64,000 bases of DNA from Geosiphon pyriformis (Eukaryota; Glomeromycota; Glomeromycetes; Archaeosporales; Geosiphonaceae): positions 228,369 through 292,368 of the forward strand of contig JAAOMT010000282.1 of assembly GCA_016748015.1 (NCBI GenBank), in the 5' to 3' direction. Below, piece by piece: positions 1 to 12,560 of the stretch. A model generated the notes under the pieces. It saw only the letters and a program-made list of their open reading frames with translations, made no database searches and had not been told where the DNA came from. The position numbers and the translations under genes were made by a program. Position 1 is the stretch's first letter; each line of letters begins with the position of its first letter.

Positions 1-666
1 GATGATACAAATAATTATCAAATGTTTTGGAGAATACATTAGTGTCATCTAAATAAACGACTACTGATTTCCATAATAAGCCAGTATATACTATTTTCAT
101 TAGCTGCTGGAATGTGGCTGGAGCATTTGTTAAGCCAAATGGCATCACTTTGAATTCAAAATTTTCCTCCCATGTTGTAAATGCAGTTTTTTTTTTGTCC
201 ACTGGATTTATGGCTACTTGTCAGTAACCACTATCTAAATCCAATATTGAGAACCATTTATTCCCTCCAAAAGCATCGAATAGCTCCTGAATTTGTGGAG
301 TTGGATAGCTGTCTCTATGAGTGACTCTATTGAGTTTTCTGTAGTCCACACAAAACCTGATCTTTCTATTTTTCTTCCAGACAAGTACCACTGGTGATGA
401 CTATAGGCTCATAGATGGCTGAATTAGCTCATTGTCAAGCATTCAGTTAATCTCTTGATGGATAATCTCATGGCTAGCTGGTAGTACTCAGTATGCTTAT
501 TGTTTGATTGGCATAGCATCTCCAGTCTTGATCTGATGTTGGATGATGTCAGTCCTGCCAAATTTGTTTTCGCTAGTAAAGATGTTATTGAAGTTGTTGA
601 GTAACATCTTGAGTTGTATACATTAGAGTGGATCCAAATTTCTCATGTTCATTTGTTACAATTGTT
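1..666 (-). pseudogene. A: reverse transcriptase, N-terminal half (partial)
   Basis: Reverse translation from 666 to 1 gives a Ty3/gypsy RT start: a linker ending in ASHEI, then a short LIQPS motif, VVLVWKKN, FCVDYRKLN, SILDLDSGY, FGLTNAPATFQ and the catalytic YLDD near 40-55. The catalytic box is intact here, unlike in B1, C and D where it reads YLDN. Stops lie at positions that are Trp or Gln in relatives (for example after DLDSGY). The thumb, RNase H and integrase lie outside the window. Confidence 0.85.
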
Positions 667-670
667 CTGG

Positions 671-1560
671 TTAGAGCAAATAACATTTATTTCGTCCGTA
701 GATTGTTTGTGATGTGATATCCACATATTTGCATAGCTGTGGAAAGTTTAAAATAATGCTTGGTGATTGATTTTCTAATTTAGTGCTTATGTATCCAATG
801 ATGGTTCCCTCTGGTATTGTGATGGTATCTCTTGTAGTGTTGTAAATAGAAATTTTGATATGGTTGTGGTTTTTGGCTGGTATGTAGAGATTGATGAGTT
901 CAATCTCTCTTAATTCACAAAGACTTGTTTCTGCTTCAAAAATTTGATTTTTATCTTTTACCTTTCTCTCTATAATTATTATGTACTGGTCATATAGTAG
1001 AATGGAAATTATTTGACTGGTTGAGATAATTTCTTCTTGGCCAATCATTTCTTCTTCTGCCATATTGACTGGTATATTTATTCTATCTGTGGATCCAAAT
1101 CTCTGTATTCCTCTAGCTGTTATCCCTAATTTTTTTCTTTTTCCCACTGATATTACTGAGCTACTCTAACCAGAGGCAGGAATATTGTCTGTGCTATCTT
1201 TTCATTTGGTTCTATTATATAGGTTTTTTCTGAGTCATTTTGTAATATTGTCATTATATTTCCTACATATCTGGCATCAATTATTTCTCCTCTTATATTA
1301 ATCCCTCTTTTTGCTAAACTACTTCTAGAAGCTAGTTGAAACATGGTTGTTGCTGGTATTTCCAATGCTATTTTTAGGTCAATGCAGATGCGTAAATGTG
1401 GTTCTAATTTGATGGCATCTTTCCCTGAATACCTTAAATCAAACCTGGCATTATTATCATGTGCACATTCTGACATGATCTCTTCCTTATTATTGCTGAA
1501 CCATTTCAAGATCTGCTCCTTGGTGAGATCAGAGAGTGCAATATATATTTCTGGGTTTGA
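671..1560 (-). pseudogene. A: dUTPase domain plus beta-rich linker
   Basis: The minus-strand frames 1509-1153 and 1147-671 belong together; one base is missing at about 1150 compared with B2. All five trimeric dUTPase motifs can be followed: motif 1 (ARFDLRY), motif 2 (SRSSLA), motif 3 (IIDARYVGN, catalytic Asp kept), motif 4 (KIAQ) and motif 5 (ARGIQRFGST). dUTPase converts dUTP to dUMP and limits uracil in new cDNA. After motif 5 comes a beta-rich stretch ending in IPEGTIIGYI, which resembles the usual gypsy connector between protease and RT. The domain therefore sits between protease and RT. Confidence 0.8.
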
Positions 1561-2404
1561 ATTGGAGTTCCAATTGCTATTGTTTTTATTGACATTTTGA
1601 ATAGAGCTGGAACTGGTGTTTTGTCATCGTCATTATTGTCGGAGTTTGAATTAAGATTGAAAACTGATTCTAATTCCAATGTGCAGCTGCTGATTAGTTC
1701 TTCTTCTTCTGGAATTGTGTAGATTATGGATATTGGTGGATTGTAAATGAGATCACAATCATCACAGAATTGAAAGTTACATGGAATTAAACAGTGGTTA
1801 CATAATCAGGTATTGATTTCCTCCAAACATTGCTCTTGCTCTTCTTTCGTGGGTGCTAGATTCTGATAGTGTTCATGGAATTCTTCTGGGCTGTTTTCTA
1901 AGTCAAGAAAAGCATCCAGGTTGAGAACCAAAACAATGTCTGTTGGTTTTGGAGGGTTGTTTTTGATTTCCAGAATTTCACTGGGCAAAGTGCCTTCTAT
2001 TTTGGCATTGGCCATTTGCCAGATCTTATCCTCATCATGTGGATAACCTTCTAAGCAAGAGATCGCTCAGTGCCAGACTGCTATAATGGGTGTTTTATGA
2101 CTTATTCAGTTACTGATAAGGATTATGTATTGGCACAATATGTCACATGTTCCCCCTTAACCAGAAATGTCATTCCACATCCCTTCATTGAACAGTTGTT
2201 TTCCACAAGCAAGACATGATTCATTGTTCCACTTGCCTTGTCTCTTAGGGTACTCGTAGCATTTATGGTGACATAATTTGCAATAGTAATAGGTGCGCAT
2301 TCAGTAGTCTTCATCTGGTGCAACCCAAGCTCCCATTGAAAACAACTTCTTGTTGCAGTCTTTATACTTGAGAGAAATACGTGGTGGCTCTAATTTGGTG
2401 TCAG
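1561..2404 (-). pseudogene. A: Cys-rich module and acidic linker
   Basis: This is the broken copy of a module kept in all four longer elements. Visible pieces are a CNKKLFSMGA start near 2350, a C-x2-C near 2275, a CLACG pair near 2210, a C-x3-CQY motif near 2145, the KIEGTLPSEI segment (frame 2015-1806) and a second cluster C-x2-C...C-x2-C near 1750-1800. An Asn/Asp/Ser-rich spacer then leads to the dUTPase. It is probably zinc binding; I do not recognise a named domain. Confidence 0.55.
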
Positions 2405-3230
2405 TTAAGTAGGATCTTCTCTAGCCACTAGTACTGGCTTTGGTGGTTTCATTGGTTTTAAGTCGGTTTTCTTCATTTTCTTTCCTTTTTTTTTGATTGC
2501 TTTCTTCCCACTCCCAGATTGATGGGTCTTCTTGATCATTGTTGATTTCTCAGACTTGGTTAGTGTTCCAGGTAAGTTCTTTCTTTTCTTGGTCATTGTC
2601 ATTCCAGGCAAGTATTTGTGGCAGTTCTTTGTGGTCGACATCAGCCCATAACACTTGGTATGCTTCCCAGGTGGATTTTGGCTTCTTTTCCTTTAAGTCA
2701 ATTAGTGGGGCTGGCATGTGACTGGATTTGAAATGGCCACACATCACTGGTACTCATGTATATTGGCTGTTTTAGCTCAGTTGCAACTTTTGAGTGATCC
2801 AATTGAGGATGGCTTTTGTTTTGGTGAGCCTGTTATTACCAACTAGCACTTGGTACTGAGTGGCTTCCATGACTAGTACTTTAATTGGGATAATTATGCC
2901 ATTGACTTCTATAGAGAAGTTGTCAATTTTGCCAATAAGAGTTTTGGTTGCTCTATTGGCAATAATGATTCTTGCGCTGACAGCTCAATCAACTCAGTGA
3001 TTTAATTGATCTATGAGTTGTCTTGTTATAATGCTGCCAGCTGATTCACTATCTAGAATTAGTTTAATGGGGTGGCCATCAACTTTTGTATTAGTGTACA
3101 TCACCATGATGAATTTTTTCTCTAAGGCAGCTCCACTGAATAGTGGTACCATTGTGGTTTTCTCAAGTTCAAAAGAAAATATGGCAGCCAATGTTTTATT
3201 GTTGGTGATGGTGGCTGGAAGTATGTTGCT
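2405..3230 (-). pseudogene. A: retropepsin-like protease
   Basis: The frame 3191-2994 holds the MYTNTKVDG...KLILDSESAGSII core. The active site reads DSESAGS where relatives have DSGSAGS, so the Gly after the catalytic Asp is lost. Downstream frames (2747-2550) carry the conserved WEAYQVLWAD tail that follows the protease in B1, B2 and C. Several stops split it. The cleavage role in Gag-Pol maturation is taken from the family. Confidence 0.75.
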
Positions 3231-5494
3231 GGTAAGTACTGGTGGTCAATTGGATTCTGAGTTGTGAGAAATGGCGTCTTCTGGAATAACCAAAAGATTT
3301 AAATAGTGTTGAGAATTCAGATTTTGGAACCAGTACCCAAATTCTACTGATAAGAACCAGATTGTTGTGTTGATAAACTGGGGATCAGTTGGTAAACTAT
3401 TATTGCTGATCTCCAGTTTTGTTGTGTTATTCTCAGTCTTTGGGTTCTATTTTGAGGTAAGTTTTGTGGTGGTGTTTGAATTTGGGGTGTTTGATGGATT
3501 AACTGGAGCTGTGGCTGATAAATTGTTGGTGGCTGCAGTTGATAGATGGCCTGTGGTTGATATACTGGAGTTTGATATACTGGTGGTTGACAGATTGGCT
3601 GTTGCATCATGGGCTGATAAGTAAATTGATCTTGATTTTGATAATTATTCAGTTTGGAACCAGTAATCAGGGTTTTGATATTGATTTCCTGATCATGAAT
3701 TGCTATAAGTATGGCAATTGACTCGGATATGGCCTTGTTTACTACAGTTATGGCAAACATGTGTCTCTTGCTGCCATGGCTGATTGGAAAATGTTGGAAG
3801 ACATGACTGATTTTGGAAACAATTGGCATTTTTTTGATTACTGCATCATTGTGAAGGTTAATAGATTGGGCAATTGTCAGCTAAGTATCCTTCTAATTTC
3901 TGATTAATTGAATCACTGAATTGTTTCAATTTGGAATCTAGTTCAGATAATCTATTTATTACTAGGTTTACGGCTTGAGTATGATTGGCCTCTAACTCTG
4001 CTGACTTGAAATCTCTGGCATATGTAACTGCGTCTTAAAGGGTGTTGGAATGCAATGTGCATATATACTGCAAGATGCTACTGTACAGGCTATGGATAAA
4101 CTGGTTGAGGATTTGTGGCGCTGTAAAATAGTTAGCATCAATTGCTTAAATCTGTTAAAGATTTCTATAGAAGCATTCCAGATAAGTGGTGACTGTTTCA
4201 GTTTCCCTTTGTTTGATAATAGTAAAAGTGTTGGCCAAGCGATTAATACTATTATTATTACTGAAATATCTCAAGAACTCCAGTTTAAATTCCTGAAAAG
4301 TTTGTGGTTTGGCTGCTAAACTTTGATACTAGGAATTAGCAGTATCCTGGAGAAAGTATGGAATTGCTTAGAGGGCTTTTTGGTCATCCCAGTTATTCAC
4401 TATGATTGTTTTGATGATGTCATTGATCCATGCCTAGGCATCATCCTCTTCACTGGTGAACTTCTCAAGTCTCGCAATTAGTGCAAATGCCATGGGTTGT
4501 TGTTGTTGCTGTAGAGATAGTACTGGAGGCTGTTTAATTGGCTGTTGTGGATGTTAAATTGGTTGCTAAAGTGGCTGTTGTTGAATTGGTTCAATAATCA
4601 GTTCAATTGGTGGCTGATTGATAATGATTTCTGAAGGTAAGTTTTGCTAATTGATTGTTTCAGGGTTTCGATTATCCTGAGTTGACAGTGTCTGAATATT
4701 CGGAGTTTCGATTTCTGGGTTTTCTGGATTTAGATTTGGCTGGGTTTGAGAATTTGGAGTTTCAAATTCTGAGTTTTCAGTGATTGGGTTCTGATAAGTG
4801 AATTCTTGATCCTCGGATTCTTTTTCTTTTTCCTCTTCTTGTTCTCCTTCCAATTCAGTGATTTCCCATGAACTCGCTGTTCAGAAATCTGGTTGAGGTG
4901 GTGGGGATCAAAATCCTGATGGCATTGGTAATCTAGATTTAAATTTTTCAAAATATTTGCCATATGGTCCTAATAGATCCTCTTTCCTTTGTTTACTTTG
5001 AAATGGAAACTTTCTAAATGCTAATGTTGCAGTTGCTGTGAATGCACCTATTGATGTTATATTGATGGCGCTTCTAGGTATATAATAGTATGAGGGGTTG
5101 GTTGGTAGTTCAACTCTTGTTTTCTTTTAAGTGGGTGGTTGTATTTTTTGGGGTATTACTGCAGTTTTTCTTTACCTTTATTTGCATAAGTAATTAGGTA
5201 TCTTTGCTGTGTGTAATATTCAATTTCTTTGTTAATCTCAGTAATAATGAATGCGAAATTATAATTTGTTGGTAGGCTGGTATTTTGAATTAATTTGTTG
5301 TAAAAAGTTTCTCTTGCTGATTCAATATTTATTGATGTACCTAACAAATATGCAATTCTCTCGTTAACATAGAAATTGAAGGCTAATTCTGCTGATATGT
5401 GATTATGGTTCAACCCTAAGTGTTGGCAATAATGTTAAAATAAAGATTTCGTGAATCCTAGATGGTTTGCTCCTACATTTTCTGATTTTGCCAC
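3231..5494 (-). pseudogene. A: gag with CCHC zinc knuckle
   Basis: The N-terminal block starts at a GTG (5494) and runs through the frame 5413-5156 (SAELAFNFYVNERIAYLLG). A Gln/Pro/Asn-rich spacer follows, then the capsid-like segment (about 4500-3860) and a knuckle near 3730-3775 reading C-HNC-SKQGHIRVN-C. A Gln/Tyr/Pro-rich tail (3829-3344) leads to the protease. Gag packages element RNA in virus-like particles. Multiple stops and frameshifts are present. No ATG lies at the start. Confidence 0.75.
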
Positions 5495-5535
5495 TTTTGG
5501 ATGAGATTGTTGGTGCTGGTTCTCTGTAGGATTAT

Positions 5536-5553
5536 ATCTCACAAGAAGCACCA
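5536..5553 (-). other. A: primer-binding site
   Basis: Two bases inside the LTR the minus strand reads TGGTGCTTCTTGTGAGAT. It begins with TGG, complementary to a tRNA CCA end, and matches the same position in C and (with one change) B2. Confidence 0.7.
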
Positions 5554-5555
5554 AA

Positions 5556-6411
5556 TATTACAAATGATTATTTGGGATCTCAAGTCAAATAACAAACCCA
5601 TAACTTGGTGCTCAAAGGGAAGTTTGCATTTGATGATAATCTAAAGGTTTTGTAGTCTGAAGGTTTTGTTGGAGTCCTTTGTATAATAGACAGAGATTCA
5701 ATAGTTGTTTTATCCATAGCTTCCCAGAATTGCAATTCTGTTAATTCTTCTCTTGACATGATGACTGGCAATCCTTTGGTAAGTAATTTGTAATTCATTT
5801 TACATGCTCTACTCACTCACAGGGATCTTTTACCAGGCAATTTTTGACATCAGTAATCTAATGCTTTTAATCAATTAGTACACAACAATAAAATCAAAGA
5901 AAGAAATAAAGCAAAAATAGAAAAATAAAGAAAATAAAAAAATAAGAAAATAAGAAAATAAGCCAAGACAATGTGCAGATTAGTATTCGTCAATAGCTAT
6001 AATCAAGAGCTATTGTTCCAGTATGGTTAAGTATCAATTGCTATCAACATAGAGTGTTAATAGTGAAAAGTAAATATGGATGGTAAATAATTTATTTATT
6101 CAATATTTTGTAAAGGAGAGATTTCTAACTAAAGAATTCGGTTTTTTCTACTTTTAATGCTACTGTTATATATACATAATTAATGTTCTACAAGATTGCT
6201 TACATTTCCGAGCAATGTGCTATGATTTCTTAAGCAATGCTCACATTGCTGAGTGATGTGCTCTAATTTTTTAACATTGTTCCATATTGCTGAGCAATGT
6301 GCCATGTTTTCTGATATTGCTCCATATTGCTAAGCAATGTGCTCATGTGCTCAATACTATTCTCTTATTAGTCTGCTATTTTCCATATCTATTTTCTTTT
6401 TATGAGTAACA
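5556..6411 (-). repeat. A: 5' LTR (type I), 856 bp
   Basis: The boundaries are set by the TGTTAC...GTAACA-type ends (one end mutated to TATTAC on the plus strand) and by alignment with the B1 and C LTRs. On the minus strand it holds a U3 with the GCAATGTG repeat array, a TATA-like TATGTATATATA just downstream, an AATAAATAAAT stretch and a U5 ending next to the PBS. The other LTR is outside the window. Confidence 0.85.
6184..6352. repeat. Type I LTR tandem array (about 40-bp units)
   Basis: Imperfect repeats of a unit built on the palindromic core (A)CATTGCT-N-AGCAATGT(G) lie just upstream of the TATA box of the A LTR (minus-strand sense). The same array is at 24798-24998 in the B1 LTR. Confidence 0.75.
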
Positions 6412-6438
6412 ACAGTACCAACCATAATCATCCAAACA

Positions 6439-8410
6439 GTGACAGAATCTGAAGAAATAGGAACAAACTATTTAGGATTTGCAAAATTCTTATTCCAACA
6501 CTATCACTTTTATCTCAGATTAACAAATAATAGTTGGCCAACCAAATCAGCTTTCAATTGCTACATCAATGAAAGAATAGTATATCACTTGGGAGACCAA
6601 GGAGATCCAAAATCTGCCTTTAACAACTTCTTTAGTGAATTACTCCAAAGCACCATTCTTCCACAAAATTACCTATTTGCACCCTTAATTACAAAAATAA
6701 ACAGGGAAATTGAAAAATACACCAAACAGAAATTTTCTATCACTTTTGCAGACAAAGACAAAGGAAAGCTACAAACACCAGCAGGAACACCAAAGCAAAT
6801 CTAACTACCCACTTGGAAGAAACAAAGGTTTGATTCACCTGCTAATCTATCATATCATCACACACCCAGAAGCACTATCAATATAATAAACACAGCTACA
6901 ACAAGCACGACAACACCACAAAACAGAATCTCATTTCAAAGTAAACAAAAAAAGACAAAGTTATTAGGAACATATGGCAATTATTTCAAGGGATTTAAAT
7001 CACAATTCCCAATGCTATCAGAAATTTAATCACCACCACCACAACCAGATTTTGGAGCCATTAGTTTTTGGGAAATAACCAACTCTGAAGAAAAAGAGAG
7101 TAGCAATTGGGAAGTTAATAAGCAAAACCCGATCCTAGAACATTCAGAAATTAAAACTCCAGTTAATCAAACTTCGGAAAATCAGAATAATCAAAACCCC
7201 AATGTAATTAATCAGCACTTACCTCCAGTAATTGTGATCAATCTACCACCAGCTCCACCAAACGCCCAATAGCAACAACAGTCATAACTGCTACCTCAAC
7301 AACAAATTCAGCAGCAACCACAACCCAACTTAGATCCAATGACATATGTACCAATAGCCAAACTCAAAAAATTCACCGGCAAAGAGGACAATGCCCAAAT
7401 ATGGCTAAATAATGTGGAGAAAATCATTGCTGCTAATGGATGGAATGATGCCAGAGCCATGCAAACCATTCCATATTTTCTCTAGAATACTGCCAATTTA
7501 TGGTACCAAAGTCTGGTCAACAAACCCCAAGATTTTAATGCATTCAAAACTGAGTTTTTAAAATACTTTAGTAACAATAACAGCATTAATAGACTAGCAA
7601 ACACATTTACTACCATCAAACAAGGAAAAAATGAAGCAGTCACTACTTACTTAGCACACTTTCACAAGAATTTGCACCAGATTCAAGCCATCAACATCAA
7701 TTATTTCACAGTGGCCCAAATCCTAAATCAGTTTATTCGCGGATTATGCAGTAGTATTTTACAACACATATGTTCATTGTATCCTATCAATCTGCAAGCA
7801 GTCATCACAAACACCCAAGATTTTGAAGCCACTAAACTCGAAGCTAACCATGCCCAAGCCATTAATCTAGTAATAAATAGATTATCTGAATTGGATTTCA
7901 AATTGAAACAATTTAGTGATTCCATCAATCAGAAATTAAAAGAATACTTAGTTGACAATCGCACAATTTATCAACCACCACAATGATGCAATAATTCTGG
8001 AAACACAAATTGTTTCCAGAATCAGTCGCGTTCATTATTGTCAACCAATCAACAGTGGCAACAAGAAATACGTGTTTGCCACTATTGTGGTAAACAAGAA
8101 CACTTACAAATTGATTGTTGCCATCACTTAAATAATTAATGATTGGAAAATCAATATTGAAACTCTGATTGCCAGTTTCAAATTCCAAATAACCTACCAA
8201 ACTTAGAGCCATATCCTCAAAATTACATATATATGACCCAACAGCCATTTTATCATTCACTAGTATATCAAGCAGCAATTTATCAACTGACAACACTGAC
8301 AATTTATCAGCTGCAATTATAACCTATTTATCAGCTGCAGCCTCAGGTAATCTATTAGCCCCAACAAATTCAAACACCATCACAGAACTTATCTGAAAAC
8401 AGAACCTAAA
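6439..8410 (+). pseudogene. B1: gag with CCHC zinc knuckle
   Basis: It starts with a GTG codon; no ATG is available at the conserved start. The first open stretch (6439-6804) is the conserved N-terminal block (GFAKFLFQHYHFYL...). Pro/Gln-rich sequence follows, then a retrotransposon gag domain around 7370-7990 with the signatures IWLNNVEKII, LWYQSL and ITYLAHF-type helices, and a knuckle C-HYC-GKQEHLQID-C near 8075-8120. Stops at TAG/TAA/TGA replace Trp or Gln codons of relatives. Confidence 0.8.
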
Positions 8411-9290
8411 GGCTGAGATTGACCCAACAAAGCTGGAGATTGTTAATAGTAGTTCACCAACCAATTTCCAGTTCTTTCACACAACCAGCAGGATCTCGAC
8501 AACAGAATTCGGGCACCAAGTATGTCCAAAATCCGAATTCCCAGAACTATTTAAGTCTTTTGGTTACCACAGAAGACGCCCAACCCAATAATCTAGAGAC
8601 CAACCAACAACCAACACTTACCAGCAACATCCTGCCAGCTACCATCACTAAGAACAAATTACTGGATGCCATCTTTCTGTTTAAACTCAAAAAACCATTA
8701 ATCACGCCATTATTTAGTGGAGCCACTCTGGAAGAAAAACCTATTACAGCCATGTATACTGATGCCAAAGTTGATGGCCATTCCATCAAACTGATCCTAA
8801 ACAGTGGATCAGCTGACAGCATCATTACAAAACAGTTCATAGACTAATTAGGTCGCCAAGTTGATCGCACTGCCAGTACCAGGATCATAATCACTGATAG
8901 AGCAACAAAAACTCCCATTGGTGAGATCAACAACTTCCCTATTGAAGTCAATGGTATCATGGTCTCAATCAAAGTACTGGTCATGGAAGCCACCCAATAC
9001 TAAGCACTCATTGGGAATGATTGACTATCTAAAACCAATGCATTGCTTGATTGGAATATGCAAGAGTTTCAAATTAACCAGAATGGCTAACACACATGTG
9101 TACCAGCCATGTGTGGCCATTTCAAGACTACCAACTTGACAACTCCACTTATTGAATTCAAGAAAGAGGAGAAGAAACCCATTTGGGAAGCCTACCAAGT
9201 TTCTTGGGCTAACACTGAACACAATAAGCTGCCGCCAATACTTTTGTGGGACAACAACAGCAAAGAAAAACAGAGTGAAAAACTTATCTG
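8411..9290 (+). pseudogene. B1: retropepsin-like protease
   Basis: The frame 8419-8847 contains the lead-in LFSGATLEEKPITAMYTDAKVDG and the active-site segment LILNSGSADSII. The catalytic Asp is Asn here (GAC to AAC type change), so it would be inactive. Beyond a stop at about 8848 the frame continues to the conserved WEAYQVSWAN tail (9187-9220). Confidence 0.8.
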
Positions 9291-10230
9291 AAAAGCTAAC
9301 CAAGCCTGGAAAACTGACAATGACCAGGAAGAACAAATAAATTGGGAATAGAAAAAAGACAAAAAGAGAAAAGGAAAAAAGAAAGAAGAAAAACCAACAA
9401 CTGACAGCAACTCTACTTATAATTCTTATACTACACTCCACTGATCCACTTATTACCACCCAAAACTGGTATGCATCAATTGCAGCAAGAAATTGTTGTC
9501 AATAGATGCTTATTGTGACAACAATAAAGAGTACACTTCAGCAACAAAATTCTACTGCTGCCCATGCATTATTGAACACTTTGGAAGGCCAAAACAAATT
9601 GGGAAATAGAACAATGAACTATGTTTGGTTTGTGGAAAAACTCTTCTAAACAAAGGAATATGGAATGACATTCCTGAGCAAAGAAGAATGTGCAATGAAT
9701 TGTGTCAATACACAATTCTTATAAGCAACTGGGTGAGGAAAGGAATGCCCATAGACATTGCCTGGAGACAAGCTGTCAAACATTTGGATGGATGTCCACA
9801 CAATGATGACAAAATCTGACAAATGACACTTGCCAAAATTGAAAGAGCAACACCAGAAGAGATAAAAACAATTAAAAATAATCCACCTGAACCTATAGAA
9901 CTTGACTGAAACCCAGAACCAGTCATAAATCTCCTAGATCCAGAACAATTCCACAAACATTATTAAGAGCTAGCATCTACGAAAGAAGAACAAGAGCAAT
10001 GCTTGGAAGAAATCAATACTCAACTATGTGACCACTGTTTGATCCCATGTGACTTTCAATATTGTAATGAATGTGACCTCATTTACAATCCACCACCACA
10101 CATGATCTACACAATCCCAGAGGAAAAAAAACCAATCAGCAACTGTGCATCAGAATCAGAATCAATTTTCAATCCTGATTCAAACTCTGACAACAACAAT
10201 GATAAAAATAACAGTTCCAGCTCTGCTTAA
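9291..10230 (+). pseudogene. B1: Cys-rich module
   Basis: Cys pairs appear in this order: CINC (near 9472), CCPC (near 9562), CLVCG (near 9630), C-x3-CQY (near 9690), then CDHC and C-x2-C (10027-10075) followed by an acidic Asn/Ser spacer. The open frames 9625-9819 and 10003-10230 cover most of it. The pattern is the same in A, B2, C and D, which argues for a folded zinc-binding domain. Function unknown. Confidence 0.55.
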
Positions 10231-11136
10231 AATGGCAATGAAAATATCAGTGATTCAGACTCCAATTCAAACCCTAAAATATATATTGCACTTCCTAATC
10301 TATCTAAAGAGCAGAAACTCAAATGGTATAGTGACAATAATGAAAGTATTATGCCAGAATGTGTGCATGATACTAATACAGAATTTAATCTGAGATATCC
10401 AGGAAAAGAAGCTATCAAATTGGAACCAAATTTGTGCACATATATTGATTTCAAAATAGCTCTGGAAATTTTAGCAACAACCATGGTTCAATTAGCATCT
10501 AGAAGTAGCCTAACAAAAAAAGAAATCAATATTAGAGAAGGAATAATTGATACAGAATATGTAGAAAATATTATTGCTATGCTACAAAATAATTCTGAAA
10601 AGGCCTATATTATAGAGCCAAATGAAAAGATAGCACAAGCAATATTCCTACCTCTGGTGAAAATAGCTCAATTAGTGTCAGTAAGAAACAAAGAAGAATT
10701 AGGAATTACTGTTAAAGAAATACAGGGATTTGGATCAATAGGTAGAATAGATATACCAGTTAATATGGCAGAGGAAGAGGTTATTGACAAAAGAGAAATT
10801 ATCTCAACTCATCAATCAATTTCTATTTCATCATATGACCAGTATATGTTATCTATAAAAAGAGAAGTAAAGAATCAGGCTCAGTTGTTTGAAGCAGAAG
10901 CCACTATTTGCGAATCAGGGGAGATTGAACTCACTAATCTCTACATATTAGCCAAAAGTCTCAAAAACATCAAAATTCCCATCTATAACACAACTGAAAG
11001 TGTTATTGAAATATCAAAGGGAACTATTATTGAATATTTGACTATTGAAGTTGAGGATCAACCACCAAATCACATTCCAGATTTTCCACAGCTTTGTAGA
11101 TATGTGAACATTATATTACAAACTATTTATGAATGA
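10231..11136 (+). pseudogene. B1: dUTPase domain plus linker (261-aa open frame)
   Basis: The open frame 10351-11136 encodes 261 residues. dUTPase motifs by residue: motif 1 at 10-17 (TEFNLRYP, Asp replaced), motif 2 at 50-54 (SRSSL), motif 3 at 64-73 (GIIDTEYVEN, Asp67 kept), motif 4 at 93-96 (KIAQ), motif 5 at 122-131 (KEIQGFGSIG, Arg and Gly altered). Residues 135-261 are the beta-rich linker before RT. It is the longest unbroken dUTPase-plus-linker frame in this element. Activity is doubtful given motif changes. Confidence 0.82.
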
Positions 11137-12560
11137 AGTGAATGTTATCTGCTCCAACCAGAACAATTGGAACAGATGAATATGGGAAATCTAGATCCAC
11201 TTCAACAGATGCAACTCAAGATGTTACTCAACAATTTTAATGACATCTTTGTTAGCAAAAATAAATTTGGCCAAACTAACATCATCTGGCATTAGATCAA
11301 GACTGGAGATGCAATGCCAATTAAACAAAGAGCATACAGAATACCACCAGCTAGCCATGAGATCATTCATCAAGAAATCAACTAAATGCTTGACAATGAA
11401 CTAATTCAGTCATCAACGAGTTCATGGTTGTTACCAGTAGTACTAGTCTGTAAGAAGAATAGAAAAATCTGTTTTTGTGTAGACTACCGGAAACTGAATG
11501 GAGTAACAAAAAGTAATAGCTATTCAACTCCAAAGATCCAAGAACTATTCAACACTTTTGGAGAAAATAAATGGTTCTCAATACTGGATTTAGATAGTGA
11601 TTACTGGCAAGTAGCTATGGATCCAGTTGATAAAGAAAAAACAGCATTCACCACAAGAAAAAAAAATTTTGAGTTTGAAGTCATGCCATTTGGCTTGATG
11701 AATGCTTTAGCAACATTCCAACAGCTTATGGAAATTGTCTATACTAGATTACTATGAAAATCAATAGTTGTATACTTGGATAATACTAATGTGTTCTCAA
11801 AAACATTTAATGATCATTTGCATCATCTCCAACAAGTCTTTGAAAGGTTAAGAAGAGCTGGATTGAAATTAAATGCAACCAAATGTTTTTTTGGAAAAAC
11901 TGGACTCAAGTTTTTGGGACATGTGGTAAGCAAAGACAGAATCAAAACAGATTCAGACAAGATCAAAGTAGTTAAGAACTTTCCAATACCAGCCAACTTG
12001 CCAGAACTAAGAGCATTTTTGGGATTTGCAGGCTACTATTGCTGTTTCATTAAGGACTTTTCTAAACTAGCTCAGCCACTTCACCATTTACAAACCAAGA
12101 ATGTGAAATATGAATAGACTGAAACTCAACAAAAAGCATTTAACACATTGAGAAAAAAGCTTATTCAAGCTCCAGTATTGATGTATCCAGATCACAACAA
12201 ACCATTCATCATTACTACTAATGTATCAAGTCAAGCATTGGAAGCAGTACTATCACAAAAAGAACCTAATAAAAGAGAGCATCCAGTAGCTTACACCAGT
12301 AAAAGTTTAAATCCAGCTGAAAAAAACTATGAAACTCCAGCACTGAAACACTTAGCAATTTATTGGGCTGTTATTAAATGGAGAGAATACTTGAGCCAAA
12401 AGTTTGAAATATATATGGATCACAAAAGATTAACTTCAATTCAGAAACAAAAATTTGCAGACGATTGCCATACCAGATGGAAAATAAAACTTTCACCATT
12501 CAATTATACAGTACATTATAAAAAGGGAAAAAACAATGGAAATGCCAATAAATTGTCACA
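11137..12560 (+). pseudogene. B1: reverse transcriptase and RNase H
   Basis: RT lies in the frames 11386-11757 and 11776-12117, split by a TGA that replaces a Trp codon. Motifs: VVLVCKKN, FCVDYRKLN, SILDLDSDYWQVAM, MPFGLMNALATFQ and the catalytic box YLDN (Asp lost), then FLGHVVSKD and FLGFAGYY. RNase H begins in the frame 12148-13071 with VLMYPDHNKPFIITTN, where the first Asp is replaced, and ADGLS-type ending NANKLS. Inactive by inspection. Confidence 0.88.

Larger units (their letters stand above)
1..6411 (-). mobile_element. Ty3/gypsy retrotransposon A (5' part; window cuts it inside RT)
   Basis: On the minus strand the order is LTR (5556-6411), primer-binding site, gag with CCHC knuckle, aspartic protease, Cys-rich module, dUTPase, linker and reverse transcriptase; the window edge removes the rest of pol and the 3' LTR. 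RT followed by the same pol order as its neighbours marks it as Ty3/gypsy. Its LTR carries the type I (GCAATGTG) repeat array, like B1. A abuts the gag leader of B1 at 6412 in opposite orientation, so A inserted into B1. Many frameshifts and stops make it non-autonomous. Confidence 0.9.

Noticed and set aside
1343-1600. Opposite-strand open stretches over dUTPase and gag (for example 1343-1600, 9025-9459, 16979-17173)
   Set aside because: They mirror recognised domains on the other strand and show no motif of their own; they result from AT-rich low-complexity coding.
1-6411. Ty1/copia assignment
   Set aside because: RT and RNase H come before integrase in all elements, which is the Ty3/gypsy order.
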